In this document: piece after piece, positions 52,559 through 60,838 of the stretch | How the letters are laid out: each line of letters opens with the position of its first letter | Numbering within the stretch: the stretch's first letter is position 1 | Assembly: GCA_028293125.1 (NCBI GenBank) | Contig: JAQGPJ010000041.1 | Span: 62,001 to 126,000 of the forward strand | Source of the DNA: Verrucomicrobiales bacterium | GTDB lineage: Bacteria; Verrucomicrobiota; Verrucomicrobiia; Verrucomicrobiales; V1-33 | Length of the DNA: 64,000 nucleotides | Direction: 5' to 3' | Made by a program: the position numbers and the translations under genes | The notes under the pieces: model-generated | Database searches by the model: none | The model's input: the letters and a program-made list of their open reading frames with translations, nothing else | Told to the model about the DNA's origin: nothing

Positions 52559-54496
52559 TCACTCCGACTTCGCGGGAGGGCTGTCGAGGAGGGACCGGAG
52601 ATTGTATTTGGTGTAGCGGGTTTCACTGGCCACGCGCTCGCTGTCGGCATTGGCCACGTAGAAGTCCAGATTGTCCGGAGCGAAAAGCACGGAGTGCAGA
52701 TTGCTGGTCATGCAGACGGGGCGGGACATCAGATTGATGGCCTGGGTGACCCCGAAGCTGCCAAATCCGTTTTTCACCCGTTTCGCGAGCTCGGTGTAGC
52801 GGTCGCCTGCGGACATCAGCACGGTGTCCGGCACCGGTTCTGCGAGCTGGGGATGGGATTCCCCGGTGCGGATCACCTCGAACACCGTGGACGTGGCCTT
52901 CACGCCGGCGGCGGTGTGGGTTTTGGCGTCGGAGATCACATAGTAGTATTCACAGGTGCGCGGCGTGCGGCGCATGTAATCCAGAGCCTCCTCCAGCGTG
53001 GAGGTGTTCTCCATCACCTCGCGCACCAGCTGGGCCATGGGCTTGCCGTCCCAGCTGCCCTCGCCCCGACCGCCCATCTCCCCAATACACAGCTGCTTCT
53101 CGTTCATGGCGGTCACGCTGCCGGTGAAGCCGGCGTAGCCGATGTTCACCCACGCATTGCCTTTCTCCGGCCGGGTGACGATCACGGCGGCGTTCTCCTC
53201 CATTCCGACTCCCCGCATATAGTCAAGGACGCGGCCATGGTAGAGCTTGCCGTCCGGCGTGGCCTTGCCCAACAAGGCGAATCCGCTGCAATGGAACAGT
53301 TCAGGGAAAAAATTCGCCAAGCGGATCTCCTCCGGCTGCAGGCCGGCGGCGGTGGCGATGGCGTCCATTTCCGCCAGATGGCGCGGATCGATGAACGGCC
53401 CGGTGCGTCGCACGGCCTCCTCGATTTCCCCGAAGAACCAGCGGCCTTTCTCAAAGGAGGTGCCCACTCCGACCCCGTAGAGCACCCGGTCCACCAGCCG
53501 GCGGACCTCCTTTTTCATCAGGGTGCCGTGCTGACGGCCCATTTCCTCAGGGGTGCCTGACAAAAAGAGCACCTTCGTGCCGTCGAAATCCTCCAGCCGG
53601 CCCGCGCCCTCCTCGGCGATTAGGTGCCGTGCGCCTTTGGCGGGCGGCAGGGTCGGAATGCGGGAGCCCAGATTGGCCGTTACCACCTTCACAAACCGGT
53701 CAATCTGGGACAGGGCCACATGCTCCTCCCGGTCATTGCTGTCCGTCACCGGCTGCCACGCGGCATCCGGCAGGGCGGCGGCGATGACAGGTGGGGAGAC
53801 GGAGAGCTCCACTTTGGTCCGGTCGTCCTGATAGCGGAGCATGGAGGGCCAGTCCCTTCCCACCAGCACAGTGGCGGTGAGGGAGGGGTTGCGGACCGGC
53901 AATTCCATGGCCGCCGCCGCCGGCGAGGGGCTGAGGACATACTCCGCTTCACCCGCCGTGGCGGTCTCCTGTCGCTCCATGCGCAGCAGCACTGTCAGCA
54001 GCGCCAGCTGGGAATGGCTGACCGGCAGGCTCAGCAGGTTGAATTTGACGGGCTGAACGCTGTCGGGGCGTGTGCTGAACTGCGGCACGGTGTTGTCCGC
54101 GCGGATCAGGAAATCCTTCTTCGGCACGTGGATCCATACCTTCTCTCCGTCTTGGCAGAAGGTGAGGGAGCGCTCCCCGATGTCCGCCTTCACCAGCAGG
54201 CGGGAGGGGGGCTGGACCTGCACATGGAATTTCGCGTCCTTCAGAAACTCCGCACCGCCCGTGGCCGTGGTCACGGCCAGATTCGCAGTCACGCTGCGCG
54301 CCTCCTGTCCGGAGGATGGCTGTAGGAAGGAGAAAACTTCGCCCAGCGCGCCCATAACCTCCCCGCTGGCATTGACTTTGGCGACGGAGGCCGCCGGCTC
54401 TTTGGCCTGCAAGGCCGGCACCGCGCCGGCGGTTAGAAACAGAACACTGGCGGCACCTGCAAGACGGAGGATAGGGAAAATGTGCATGGGCTTCAT
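52559..54496 (-). CDS. Fusion of LolA/DUF2092-like domain and C45-type autoproteolytic acyltransferase
   Basis: 645 residues from the ATG at 54496, with a signal peptide (LRLAGAASVLFLTAGAVPA). Residues about 45-260 have a LolA/DUF2092-like pattern (FHVQVQPPSRLLVKADIGER, LTFCQDGEKVWIHVP). Residues about 310-640 match C45/acyl-CoA:6-APA acyltransferase-like NTN hydrolases: LSGTPEEMGRQHGTLMKKEV, HLAEMDAIATAAGL, the candidate nucleophile in FPELFHCSGFALLG, and AWVNIGYAGFTGSVTAMNEK. In this family the cysteine becomes N-terminal after self-cleavage and hydrolyses amide bonds. The fused N-terminal domain is unusual. It is the last gene of a run with DUF1287 and mnmA. Confidence 0.78.
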   Translation of the reverse strand: MKPMHIFPILRLAGAASVLFLTAGAVPALQAKEPAASVAKVNASGEVMGALGEVFSFLQPSSGQEARSVTANLAVTTATGGAEFLKDAKFHVQVQPPSRLLVKADIGERSLTFCQDGEKVWIHVPKKDFLIRADNTVPQFSTRPDSVQPVKFNLLSLPVSHSQLALLTVLLRMERQETATAGEAEYVLSPSPAAAAMELPVRNPSLTATVLVGRDWPSMLRYQDDRTKVELSVSPPVIAAALPDAAWQPVTDSNDREEHVALSQIDRFVKVVTANLGSRIPTLPPAKGARHLIAEEGAGRLEDFDGTKVLFLSGTPEEMGRQHGTLMKKEVRRLVDRVLYGVGVGTSFEKGRWFFGEIEEAVRRTGPFIDPRHLAEMDAIATAAGLQPEEIRLANFFPELFHCSGFALLGKATPDGKLYHGRVLDYMRGVGMEENAAVIVTRPEKGNAWVNIGYAGFTGSVTAMNEKQLCIGEMGGRGEGSWDGKPMAQLVREVMENTSTLEEALDYMRRTPRTCEYYYVISDAKTHTAAGVKATSTVFEVIRTGESHPQLAEPVPDTVLMSAGDRYTELAKRVKNGFGSFGVTQAINLMSRPVCMTSNLHSVLFAPDNLDFYVANADSERVASETRYTKYNLRSLLDSPPAKSE

Positions 54497-54576
54497 AACG
54501 GATTCCCGCGAATATAAAAGCCACCCTGCCACCGGGCCAACCTGAATTTTTTAATTTTTCCTGAACCGCACGCCGG

Positions 54577-55353
54577 TTATTCCGCTTTGCCCCGCTTGGA
54601 TGCTCCGGTGCTGGCGGCACCTGCCGCTTTGACTGCGGACAGCTGCGGGGTTTTCCAACGGTAGTGCCCAGTGATGGGGAACGACACCAGGCAGTTCTCC
54701 TCCTGGGCTCCGCCCCCGATATTGTGGATGATCAGCCACTGGCCGTCAGGACCTTTGGTGTCACTGACAATCATGATGTGCGGCAGGGTTTTCGCGACCG
54801 TGCACGTGATCAGATCCCCCGGACGATAATCCGGCGGCTCGGCGGCGGGCACGGCGAATCCTTTCCGTTTGAGATAGACCCGCAGATTGAGCACCCGGCG
54901 GTGGTCGATGTTTTTATCCGTCCGCTTCAGGTTCCATGCCTTCGGATAGGCGGAGAAATTCGCGGCCATGTCCTCGTGCACCTCTTTCTGGAGATCCACG
55001 CCGCAGGCCGTCCGCAGCGCGCGGATCACCACATCGGAGCAGACGCCGCGCTCCAGCGGCACATCCCCGCCGGGGTATTTCAGCACCTCATAGGCGGGGT
55101 CGTAGCGCACCGTTTTACCGATCTGGGCGCGGGCTGCACGAATGATTTCCGCTGAGAGGTCGGTATTTTGAGGTTTGCCCTGCTGCGGCTCCTTTTCCTT
55201 TTCCGGCGCTTTTTCCTGCGACGGAGTCTGTTGCTGTGCCGGTTCCTCTTTACTCTTTCCCTTCCCCGCCTCCTGCGCCCATGCCGGCAATGGGCAGGCG
55301 GCGATGCCAAGGTGAAGGGTCAGCAGTCCGGCAAGACAGGTGCGGCGATTCAT
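54577..55353 (-). CDS. Exported DUF1287-family protein
   Basis: 258 residues. A signal peptide (CLAGLLTLHLGIAACPLPAWA) is followed by a lysine/glutamate/glutamine-rich linker of about 40 residues and the DUF1287 domain: AARAQIGKTVRYDPAY, LERGVCSDVVIRALRTACGV, VHEDMAANFSAYPKAW and NIDHRRVLNLRVYLKRKGF, then GDLITCTVAKTLPHIMIVSD. The conserved cysteine and histidines suggest an NlpC/P60-like amidase fold, but activity is not proven. E. coli YijF is the best known relative. It begins 11 bases after mnmA and precedes the C45 gene by 80 bases. Confidence 0.85.
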   Translation of the reverse strand: MNRRTCLAGLLTLHLGIAACPLPAWAQEAGKGKSKEEPAQQQTPSQEKAPEKEKEPQQGKPQNTDLSAEIIRAARAQIGKTVRYDPAYEVLKYPGGDVPLERGVCSDVVIRALRTACGVDLQKEVHEDMAANFSAYPKAWNLKRTDKNIDHRRVLNLRVYLKRKGFAVPAAEPPDYRPGDLITCTVAKTLPHIMIVSDTKGPDGQWLIIHNIGGGAQEENCLVSFPITGHYRWKTPQLSAVKAAGAASTGASKRGKAE

Positions 55354-55364
55354 AGGGAGGCGGA

Positions 55365-56465
55365 TCAGACAGTATGAATTTCCTGAAAGATACCTCCGCC
55401 GAGAAGTTCGTCACCCTCATAAAACGCGCAGATCTGCCCCGGAGACAAAGCCCGCTGCGGCTGGTCAAACCGCACGGTCAGGGAATCCTCCCCTGTCCAT
55501 TCGATCATGGCATCCTGGCCGGGGCACCGATAGCGGGGCTGGGCCTGCAGGCGCCGGTGTTCATTGGGGGTCATGGGCGGTTCCCCCACCCATGAGAGGC
55601 TGCCCACCACCGCCCGGCTGGCATAGAGGCCGGGGGCCTCCGGATGCTCAAAAGCGAGCACCAGCTCACGGGTGGCCGGACGTTTCTCCACCACCACATA
55701 GGCCTCCTTGTAGGTGTTGGAGGCCACGCCCAGCCCTTTGCGCTGGCCGAGGGTGTAAAGATGCAGGCCGCGGTGGGAGCCCAGCCGGCGTCCGTCCGTG
55801 CCCACGATCCCGCCCGGAGCATCCGGCACAAAAGCCCGCAGAAAGTCGGTCATTTTCACCTGCCCGATGAAGCAGATGCCTTGGCTGTCCTTTTTGCCCG
55901 CTGTCGCCAGGCCCAGCGCCTCAGCCCGCTGCCGGACCTCCGCCTTCTGGAGATTGCCGATGGGAAAGAGCGCCCGCCGCGCCTGATGCTGCCGCATGAG
56001 GGCCAGAAAGTAGGTCTGATCCTTGTTGCGGTCCAAGCCACGCCAAATCCGCGACGGCCCGCTACCGTTCTCCTCCGCATGGGTCACCCGCGCATAATGC
56101 CCGGTGGCCACGGCGCTGAATCCCTGCTCCAGGGCGTAATCCAAAAACACGCCGAATTTGATCTCCCGGTTGCACATGACATCCGGATTGGGGGTCACGC
56201 CCTGCTGGTACCCCTCCAGCAGATATTTCACCACCCGTTCCCGGTAATCCGCCATCAGGTTCACCACGCGGAATTCGATGCCCAGCCGTTCCGACACCGC
56301 CCGCGCATCCTCGATATCCTGCTGCCACGGGCAGTCGCCGAGGATATTCTCCTCGTTGATCCAGTTTTTCATGTAGGCCGCCACAACCTCATGCCCCTGC
56401 TTCAGCAGAACCGCCGCCGCCACGCTGCTGTCCACACCTCCCGACATTGCCACCAGTATTTTCAT
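55365..56465 (-). CDS. mnmA: tRNA-specific 2-thiouridylase MnmA
   Basis: 366 residues from the ATG at 56465 ([20 protein letters not shown]), with the PP-loop SGGVDSS for ATP binding. [12 protein letters not shown] carries the first catalytic cysteine and [10 protein letters not shown] the second; HYARVTH and [14 protein letters not shown] are also conserved. It thiolates uridine 34 of tRNA-Lys, -Glu and -Gln with sulfur from the IscS/Tus relay. All motifs are intact. The adjacent DUF1287 and C45 genes probably share its transcript but have no evident functional link. Unusual TTG (Gln) and TTT (Lys) anticodon tRNA genes, potential substrates, lie 4-6 kb away. Confidence 0.96.
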   Translation of the reverse strand: MKILVAMSGGVDSSVAAAVLLKQGHEVVAAYMKNWINEENILGDCPWQQDIEDARAVSERLGIEFRVVNLMADYRERVVKYLLEGYQQGVTPNPDVMCNREIKFGVFLDYALEQGFSAVATGHYARVTHAEENGSGPSRIWRGLDRNKDQTYFLALMRQHQARRALFPIGNLQKAEVRQRAEALGLATAGKKDSQGICFIGQVKMTDFLRAFVPDAPGGIVGTDGRRLGSHRGLHLYTLGQRKGLGVASNTYKEAYVVVEKRPATRELVLAFEHPEAPGLYASRAVVGSLSWVGEPPMTPNEHRRLQAQPRYRCPGQDAMIEWTGEDSLTVRFDQPQRALSPGQICAFYEGDELLGGGIFQEIHTV

Positions 56466-56593
56466 CTTTTCCGTCCATCCTCGCACAGGGTTCCGCGTGC
56501 GGGCAAGCGGGGCGGATTCAGCTTGCAAGATACCGCCCCCGCAGCCGTAAATGCCAGCAGCAACCCCGGTAGCCCGGCATCCTCAACGACTCC

Positions 56594-57298
56594 ATGAAAA
56601 TCAAAACGCTTCTCTCCGCCCTGCTTCTTTTCCCCGCCCTGCTTCACGCCGGCGAAACCATCCAGCTCTTCAACGGCAAGGACCTCACCGGCTGGGAGGG
56701 TCTCAGCGGGTTCTGGAGCGTCAAGGACGGCACCATTACCGGCCAGACCACCGCCGAGCACCCCACCAAGGGTAATACCTTCCTGATCTGGAAAGGCGGC
56801 GAAGTGTCCGATTTCGAACTGAAATTCCAGTATAAAATCACGGCCCAGAACGACAAGGGATTCGGCAACAGCGGCGTGCAGTACCGCAGCAAGATCGCGG
56901 ATCCCGCCGCCTTCGTGCTCGGGGGCTACCAGGCCGACTTTGAATACGGCACCACCTACTCCGGCATCCTCTATGAGGAGCGCGGCCGTGGTATTCTCGC
57001 CCAGCGCGGCCAGAAGGTGACCGTCAAGCCCGGAGAGGAGGCCGGCAAGTTCAAGCTGGAGGTCACCGGCGAGACCGGCAAGTCCGCCGAGATCCAGGCC
57101 AGCATCAAGCAGAACGAGTGGAACGATTACAAAATCGTGGCCAAAGGCGGACACCTTCAACACTTTATCAACGGCCGCCTGACCGTCGACGTCACCGATG
57201 AAACCCCTGAGGGAGCCAAATCCGGCGTCCTCGGTCTTCAGCTCCACGCCGGCGAACCCATGACCGTGCAATTCCGCAGCTTGGAATTGACGAAGTAA
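56594..57298 (+). CDS. Secreted DUF1080 (3-keto-disaccharide hydrolase-type) protein
   Basis: 234 residues with a signal peptide (MKIKTLLSALLLFPALLHA). The DUF1080 jelly-roll domain fills the rest: ETIQLFNGKDLTGWEG, WSVKDGTITGQTT, NTFLIWKGGEVSDFELKFQY, GNSGVQYRSK, GGYQADFEYGTTYSGILYEE, WNDYKIVAKGGHLQHFINGR and the final VQFRSLELTK. Members are expanded in Planctomycetes and Verrucomicrobia; some hydrolyse 3-keto-glycosides. It is a complete single-domain protein, exported, and followed by a strong terminator. Confidence 0.92.
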   Translation: MKIKTLLSALLLFPALLHAGETIQLFNGKDLTGWEGLSGFWSVKDGTITGQTTAEHPTKGNTFLIWKGGEVSDFELKFQYKITAQNDKGFGNSGVQYRSKIADPAAFVLGGYQADFEYGTTYSGILYEERGRGILAQRGQKVTVKPGEEAGKFKLEVTGETGKSAEIQASIKQNEWNDYKIVAKGGHLQHFINGRLTVDVTDETPEGAKSGVLGLQLHAGEPMTVQFRSLELTK

Positions 57299-57353
57299 GC
57301 TCAAGCCGGGAAGCGGAACAGGTTCCCACCCTTTTCCGGAGTTTGATTTCACC

Positions 57354-57388
57354 AAAGGCGCGGCTGCCAAAGCCGCGCCTTTTGTTTT
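57354..57388 (+). terminator. Rho-independent terminator
   Basis: A perfect 12-bp stem (57354-57365 with 57371-57382), 5-base loop, then GTTTTG. It ends the DUF1080 gene. Confidence 0.88.
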
Positions 57389-57508
57389 GCCATCCTCCTT
57401 GGGGGCAAGCCGCCAAAGCAGTAAAAAGAAAGGTGTTGGAATTGAGGCCCGCCCGGGGAAGTGAATAATCCCCCCTTCTCTTCCTGGCATCTTCCGTTTC
57501 CTCATCCC

Positions 57509-58423
57509 ATGCCCGAAATTTTCACTGTCGCTCCCGATCAGGCCGGACAAAGGCTGGACCGTTTTCTCTGCGCCTGCCTGCCGGAGCTTTCCCGTGCCCG
57601 GCTGCAGGCACTGATCAAAGAGGGCGCGGCGCTGGTGAATGGCCGGACGGCCAAACCCAGTCACGAAACCACCGTTGGCGAGGAGGTCAGCATTGAAATC
57701 CCCCCGGACAAGCCGGCGGAGGCCCAAGCACAGGATATTCCGCTGGATATCCTTTATGAGGACGAGCACCTGGCGGTGCTGAACAAGGCCAGCGGCATGG
57801 TGGTGCATCCCGCCCACGGCAATGAGGACGGCACGGTGGTCAACGCCCTGCTGCACCGCTTCGGCGCACTCAGCAGCATCGGCGGAGTGGCCAGACCGGG
57901 GATTGTGCACCGGCTGGACAAGGAGACCAGCGGCTGCCTCATCGTGGCCCGGAGCGATGCCGCCCATCAGCACCTCAGCGCCCAGTTCGCGGAGCGGGAG
58001 CTGGACAAGATTTACCTCGCGGTCACCAGCGGCACGCCCTCGCCGCGTCAGGGCAGCGTTCAGACCCACTTGGGCCGTGATCCCCATGACCGTCTGAAAA
58101 TGACCGTGCTGCCCGCTCCTGCCGGAAAATGGGCGCACACGGATTACGAAGTGCTGCACACGCTTGGCGGCGACGCCCTCGTGAAATGCACGCTGCACAC
58201 CGGGCGCACCCACCAGATCAGGGTGCATATGAAGCATCTGGGCCATCCGCTGCTGGGCGATCCCACCTATTCCCGCCCATCCAAACAGACCAAGGCGCCG
58301 CGCCTGATGCTGCACGCGTGGCGGCTGGGCATCACCCACCCTGTCAGCGGAAAGCGGCTGGATTTTGAGGCTCCTCTGCCCCCGGAATTCACACTCTGGC
58401 TGCCGCCGGAAGGTTTGGGCTGA
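57509..58423 (+). CDS. rluD: 23S rRNA pseudouridine synthase, RluD/RluA family
   Basis: 304 residues from the ATG at 57509 (MPEIFTVAPDQAGQRLDR). An S4 RNA-binding domain covers about residues 10-70 (RLDRFLCACLPELSRARLQA, VNGRTAKPSHETTVG). The synthase core has ILYEDEHLAVLNKASGMVVH, the catalytic-aspartate motif ARPGIVHRLDKETSG and LHTGRTHQIRVHMKHLGHPL. Architecture and length agree with RluD, which modifies U1911, U1915 and U1917 of 23S rRNA; RluC or a family paralogue cannot be excluded from sequence alone. Confidence 0.92.
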   Translation: MPEIFTVAPDQAGQRLDRFLCACLPELSRARLQALIKEGAALVNGRTAKPSHETTVGEEVSIEIPPDKPAEAQAQDIPLDILYEDEHLAVLNKASGMVVHPAHGNEDGTVVNALLHRFGALSSIGGVARPGIVHRLDKETSGCLIVARSDAAHQHLSAQFAERELDKIYLAVTSGTPSPRQGSVQTHLGRDPHDRLKMTVLPAPAGKWAHTDYEVLHTLGGDALVKCTLHTGRTHQIRVHMKHLGHPLLGDPTYSRPSKQTKAPRLMLHAWRLGITHPVSGKRLDFEAPLPPEFTLWLPPEGLG

Positions 58424-58600
58424 TCAGCAGTATGAATGGTTGGTGATCATTCAGGAAAAACACCGCGCGGGACCGCCGGTCCCCGTCGCGTGGCAGTGCT
58501 TTCCTCCGTTGCCGCATCCGCGGCCCGGTGATCGTTTGGGAATGCGGCTGGAACATTCCTGCTTTCCTGGCGCCGTACCGTTTTTCCTCTTTCATCACCA

Positions 58601-59647
58601 ATGCTCCCCATGGACCAGCCTTCACCTGACAATACCCCCCGCCCGACCCGCCGGAAGCGTTATTCCGGAAAAAACCCGCGCCGGTTTGAGGACAAATACA
58701 AAGAGCACCAAGGCGATGCGGAGACCATGAGCAAAGTGATGGCTTCCGGCAAGACCCCGGCGGGCACCCATTTGCCCGTTCTGCTGCCGGAAACCCTGAA
58801 AGCCCTGCGTCTCCGGCCCGGCCACACCGTGGCCGACTGCACGCTGGGATATGGCGGGCATGCGGAGGCCCTGCTCTCCGCCGTGCAGCCCGGAGGCCGG
58901 CTCATCGCGCTGGATGTGGATCCCCTGGAGCTGCCCCGCACGGAGTCCCGCCTGCGGGCGCTGGGGCATCCTCCGGAGAGCCTGAGCGTGCACCGCAGCA
59001 ACTTTGCCGGCCTGCCCAAAGTGCTGGCCGGTCTGGGCCTGCTGGGCGTGGATGCCCTGCTGGCGGATCTGGGGGTGTCCTCCATGCAGATCGACAATCC
59101 GGCGAGGGGCTTCAGCTTCAAAAGCGAGGGGCCACTGGACATGCGCCTCAATCCGGAACGCGGTGCTCCCGCCTCCGCCCTGCTGGCCTCCGCCAATCCT
59201 GACAAAGTGGAGCACTGGCTTGCCGGCCACGCCGACGAGCCCCGTGCCGCCCTGCTGGCCCGGCATCTTGCAGGGAAGCAATTCGCCACCACCGGCAGCC
59301 TGACTGAAGCCTTGCGGGAATTGACTCCCGATCCGGAGGAAGCGGAGCTGACCATCCGCCGCGTGTTCCAAGCGCTGCGCATCGCGGTGAATGATGAGTT
59401 CTCCGCGCTCGATTCTCTGCTCCGCCAACTGCCGCAAATCCTGCTGCCGGGAGGCCGCGCCGCCATCCTGACATTCCACTCCGGCGAGGACCGCCGCGTG
59501 AAGCAAGCCTTCGCCGCCGGGCTGAAGGACGGCACCTGGAGTGAAGTGTCGGATCAGGTGATCCGCGCCGGCCCGGAGGAACAGCATAACAATCCGCGCT
59601 CCACCTCCGCCAAGCTGCGCTGGGCGGTGCGGACTTCAGGCTATTAA
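58601..59647 (+). CDS. rsmH: 16S rRNA (cytosine1402-N4)-methyltransferase
   Basis: 348 residues; ATG codons at 58601 and 58610 are both possible. A basic N-terminal extension of about 50 residues precedes the RsmH/MraW core: HLPVLLPETLKALRLRPGHT, DCTLGYGGHAEALL, GRLIALDVDP, ADLGVSSMQIDNPARGFSFK, GPLDMRLN, RVFQALRIAVNDEF and the C-terminal RSTSAKLRWAVRT. It N4-methylates C1402 in the ribosomal P site. In most bacteria it lies in the mraZ-ftsL-ftsI division cluster, but none of those genes is next to it here. Confidence 0.95.
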   Translation: MLPMDQPSPDNTPRPTRRKRYSGKNPRRFEDKYKEHQGDAETMSKVMASGKTPAGTHLPVLLPETLKALRLRPGHTVADCTLGYGGHAEALLSAVQPGGRLIALDVDPLELPRTESRLRALGHPPESLSVHRSNFAGLPKVLAGLGLLGVDALLADLGVSSMQIDNPARGFSFKSEGPLDMRLNPERGAPASALLASANPDKVEHWLAGHADEPRAALLARHLAGKQFATTGSLTEALRELTPDPEEAELTIRRVFQALRIAVNDEFSALDSLLRQLPQILLPGGRAAILTFHSGEDRRVKQAFAAGLKDGTWSEVSDQVIRAGPEEQHNNPRSTSAKLRWAVRTSGY

Positions 59648-59676
59648 AAAAGTTTTTCTATTTTGTAAAAAACCCT

Positions 59677-59705
59677 TTGACGGTTTTCATAATCGTGGCA
59701 ATATC
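59677..59705 (+). promoter_or_regulatory. Likely promoter of a small transcription unit
   Basis: TTGACG at 59677-59682 and AATATC at 59700-59705 with a 17-base spacer, inside a short AT-rich gap after rsmH. The -35 is near consensus and the -10 weak. It precedes a small frame and a strong terminator. Confidence 0.5.
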
Positions 59706-59726
59706 CTCACACCTTCAACGAACCAC

Positions 59727-59912
59727 ATGAAATCATCCGCCAGCCCCATTACAAGCATACAGCCAGCCCCGGCTTCGGGGTTTGGACTGATGTGGGATGG
59801 CGAATTGTGCCTGCAGGAGATGCTGGAGAGTCATTCGGGTGGTTACCGCCACCTGCTTAATAAAAAACCTAAAAACCGTGATGAGCGGTCGGACATCCAA
59901 GATCCGACCTGA
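59727..59912 (+). CDS. Small hypothetical protein or sRNA unit
   Basis: A 61-codon frame (MKSSASPITSIQPAPASGFG at the start) between a plausible promoter and a rho-independent terminator, so the segment is very likely transcribed. The protein has no recognised domain, and its C-terminal part is polar and basic. Within the same transcript GGTCGGA (59887-59893) pairs with TCCGACC (59903-59909), overlapping the end of the frame. The transcript could therefore be a small mRNA, or a structured small RNA in which the frame is incidental. Confidence 0.4.
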   Translation: MKSSASPITSIQPAPASGFGLMWDGELCLQEMLESHSGGYRHLLNKKPKNRDERSDIQDPT

Positions 59913-59939
59913 CTTCCCCGAAACCGGAAAAGTTTTCCG

Positions 59940-59978
59940 AAGCCCCGCTCACCACCTTGGAGAGCGGGGCTTTTTTCT
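59940..59978 (+). terminator. Rho-independent terminator
   Basis: AAGCCCCGCTC pairs with GAGCGGGGCTT (59940-59950 with 59962-59972) and is followed by a run of T. It ends the small unit starting near 59710. Confidence 0.88.
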
Positions 59979-60112
59979 TGTCCAAATCATTCAAAATCAA
60001 CCTATTACGCTGATTTAAAGTCTGTCCCTCCGCCTTGCGGCGGCCAGTGACAGGCACCCCAATCCGGATTCCCTTTCCCTTTTTCCTCAACCCAGGCCCG
60101 TCCTGCCCACCC

Positions 60113-60300
60113 AAAAAAGACCCCTCCGCCGGCGGCTACCGGCGGAGGGGCGACAGGACGGCCCGCAGACAGAGAGTGCTTCGACGCCTCATCCCCAACC
60201 CACGGGACTTATCCCCGCGAACCTTGGTGGCGTTATCCCGCAAAGTCAACCCGCCTCCAACAGGGCGGATGTCAGGGGTATTGTGCGTTTTCACTCAACT
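60113..60300 (-). ncRNA. Candidate structured non-coding RNA with own terminator
   Basis: On the minus strand a perfect 12-bp terminator stem (60150-60139 with 60132-60121) is followed by TCTTTTTT, yet no minus-strand gene lies upstream of it. Upstream are nested pairings: ACGCC/GGCGT closing 60233-60184, CCAA/TTGG inside, a GGGA-TAAG-TCCC hairpin and a CCGCC/GGCGG hairpin (about 60273-60250). These suggest a folded RNA of roughly 150-200 bases. GATAACGCC and GATGAGGCGT of its main stem recur at 62378-62419. No known RNA family (tmRNA, RNase P, SRP) fits. The 5' end is not defined. Confidence 0.45.
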
Positions 60301-60408
60301 TTCTACATGGGAAAACCCATTTCATACTCTTACAGGCTTCTCATACGGTGTGCCTGAAAACACCTGAACATCCGCCGTGAAATCCAGCGGGTGCGGCTCC
60401 GGAGGGAG

Positions 60409-60438
60409 CGGCAGGGGTGTTTGTTCTTTTTTCACACA
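60409..60438 (-). repeat. 30-bp inverted repeat, copy A
   Basis: Read on the minus strand it matches 62426-62455 in 28 of 30 positions. GTGT/ACAC ends can form a hairpin that displays an A-rich loop (GAAAAAAGAACA). Both copies are preceded by TGAGGCG within about 20 bases. The two copies bracket the tRNA array. Confidence 0.9.
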
Positions 60439-60456
60439 TCACACCACATCAGGCGC

Positions 60457-60503
60457 CTCAGCCGGACGGCGGACCCCAAACTCCGTTGGGTCCCGTCCGG
60501 CTG
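60457..60503. other. Long hairpin next to repeat copy A
   Basis: AGCCGGACG and GGACCC on the left pair with GGGTCC and CGTCCGGCT on the right, leaving a 2-base bulge and an 11-base loop. There is no T run on either side, so it may be an RNA processing or packaging structure rather than a terminator. Confidence 0.5.
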
Positions 60504-60522
60504 ACGCTGCCCTTATACAAAC

Positions 60523-60593
60523 GCGGTCATCGTTCAACAGCAGGACGACGGTCTTCCAAACCGGCTATGCCGGTGCAGTTCCGGCTGACCAAC
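60523..60593 (+). tRNA. tRNA-like gene, anticodon TCC (Gly), altered elbow
   Basis: A four-arm fit: anticodon loop CTTCCAA on a 4-bp stem, T-arm stem GCCGG/CCGGC with loop TGCAGTT, and D-arm GTTCAACAGCAGGAC. The acceptor pairs only over five bases and CCA is not encoded. The D-arm closely matches those of the leucine-anticodon genes downstream. T-loop position 55 is G and the D-loop lacks GG. It may be a degenerate or divergent tRNA. Confidence 0.45.
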
Positions 60594-60731
60594 CCTTTTC
60601 CCCCATGATCAGGAGGATGCCCCGGCCAGCGGGCTGTAGACCCGCCGTCATCTCAAAAAGAGGCCGGAAGTGACCAGTGGCGCACTACCACCATCCTTCA
60701 CCATTTTTCAGCCCTTCCCCAATCCATCCAC

Positions 60732-60804
60732 TCCCCAGTGAGGTAACGCAGCCTGCCAGTCTTTGAAACTGGAAGTCATGGTTCAAGTCCATGCCGGGGA
60801 GCCA
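60732..60804 (+). tRNA. tRNA-Gln (anticodon TTG)
   Basis: Anticodon arm CCAGT-CTTTGAA-ACTGG, T-arm CATGG-TTCAAGT-CCATG with a canonical T-loop, and an acceptor with one A-C mismatch at the sixth pair, G73 and encoded CCA. The D-loop TAACGCAG has no GG. 73 bases long. Confidence 0.82.
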
Positions 60805-60838
60805 TTTTTTCCACCCGCCATCCCTTTGTTTTCCCCTC

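Noticed and set aside
60623-60668. Possible tRNA-Tyr (anticodon-like hairpin GCGGG-CTGTAGA-CCCGC followed by CGTCATC)
   Set aside because: The anticodon arm and part of a long variable arm fit, but no acceptor stem or T-arm can be formed around it. CCGGCC/GGCCGG encloses it instead, so it is left as unexplained structure.
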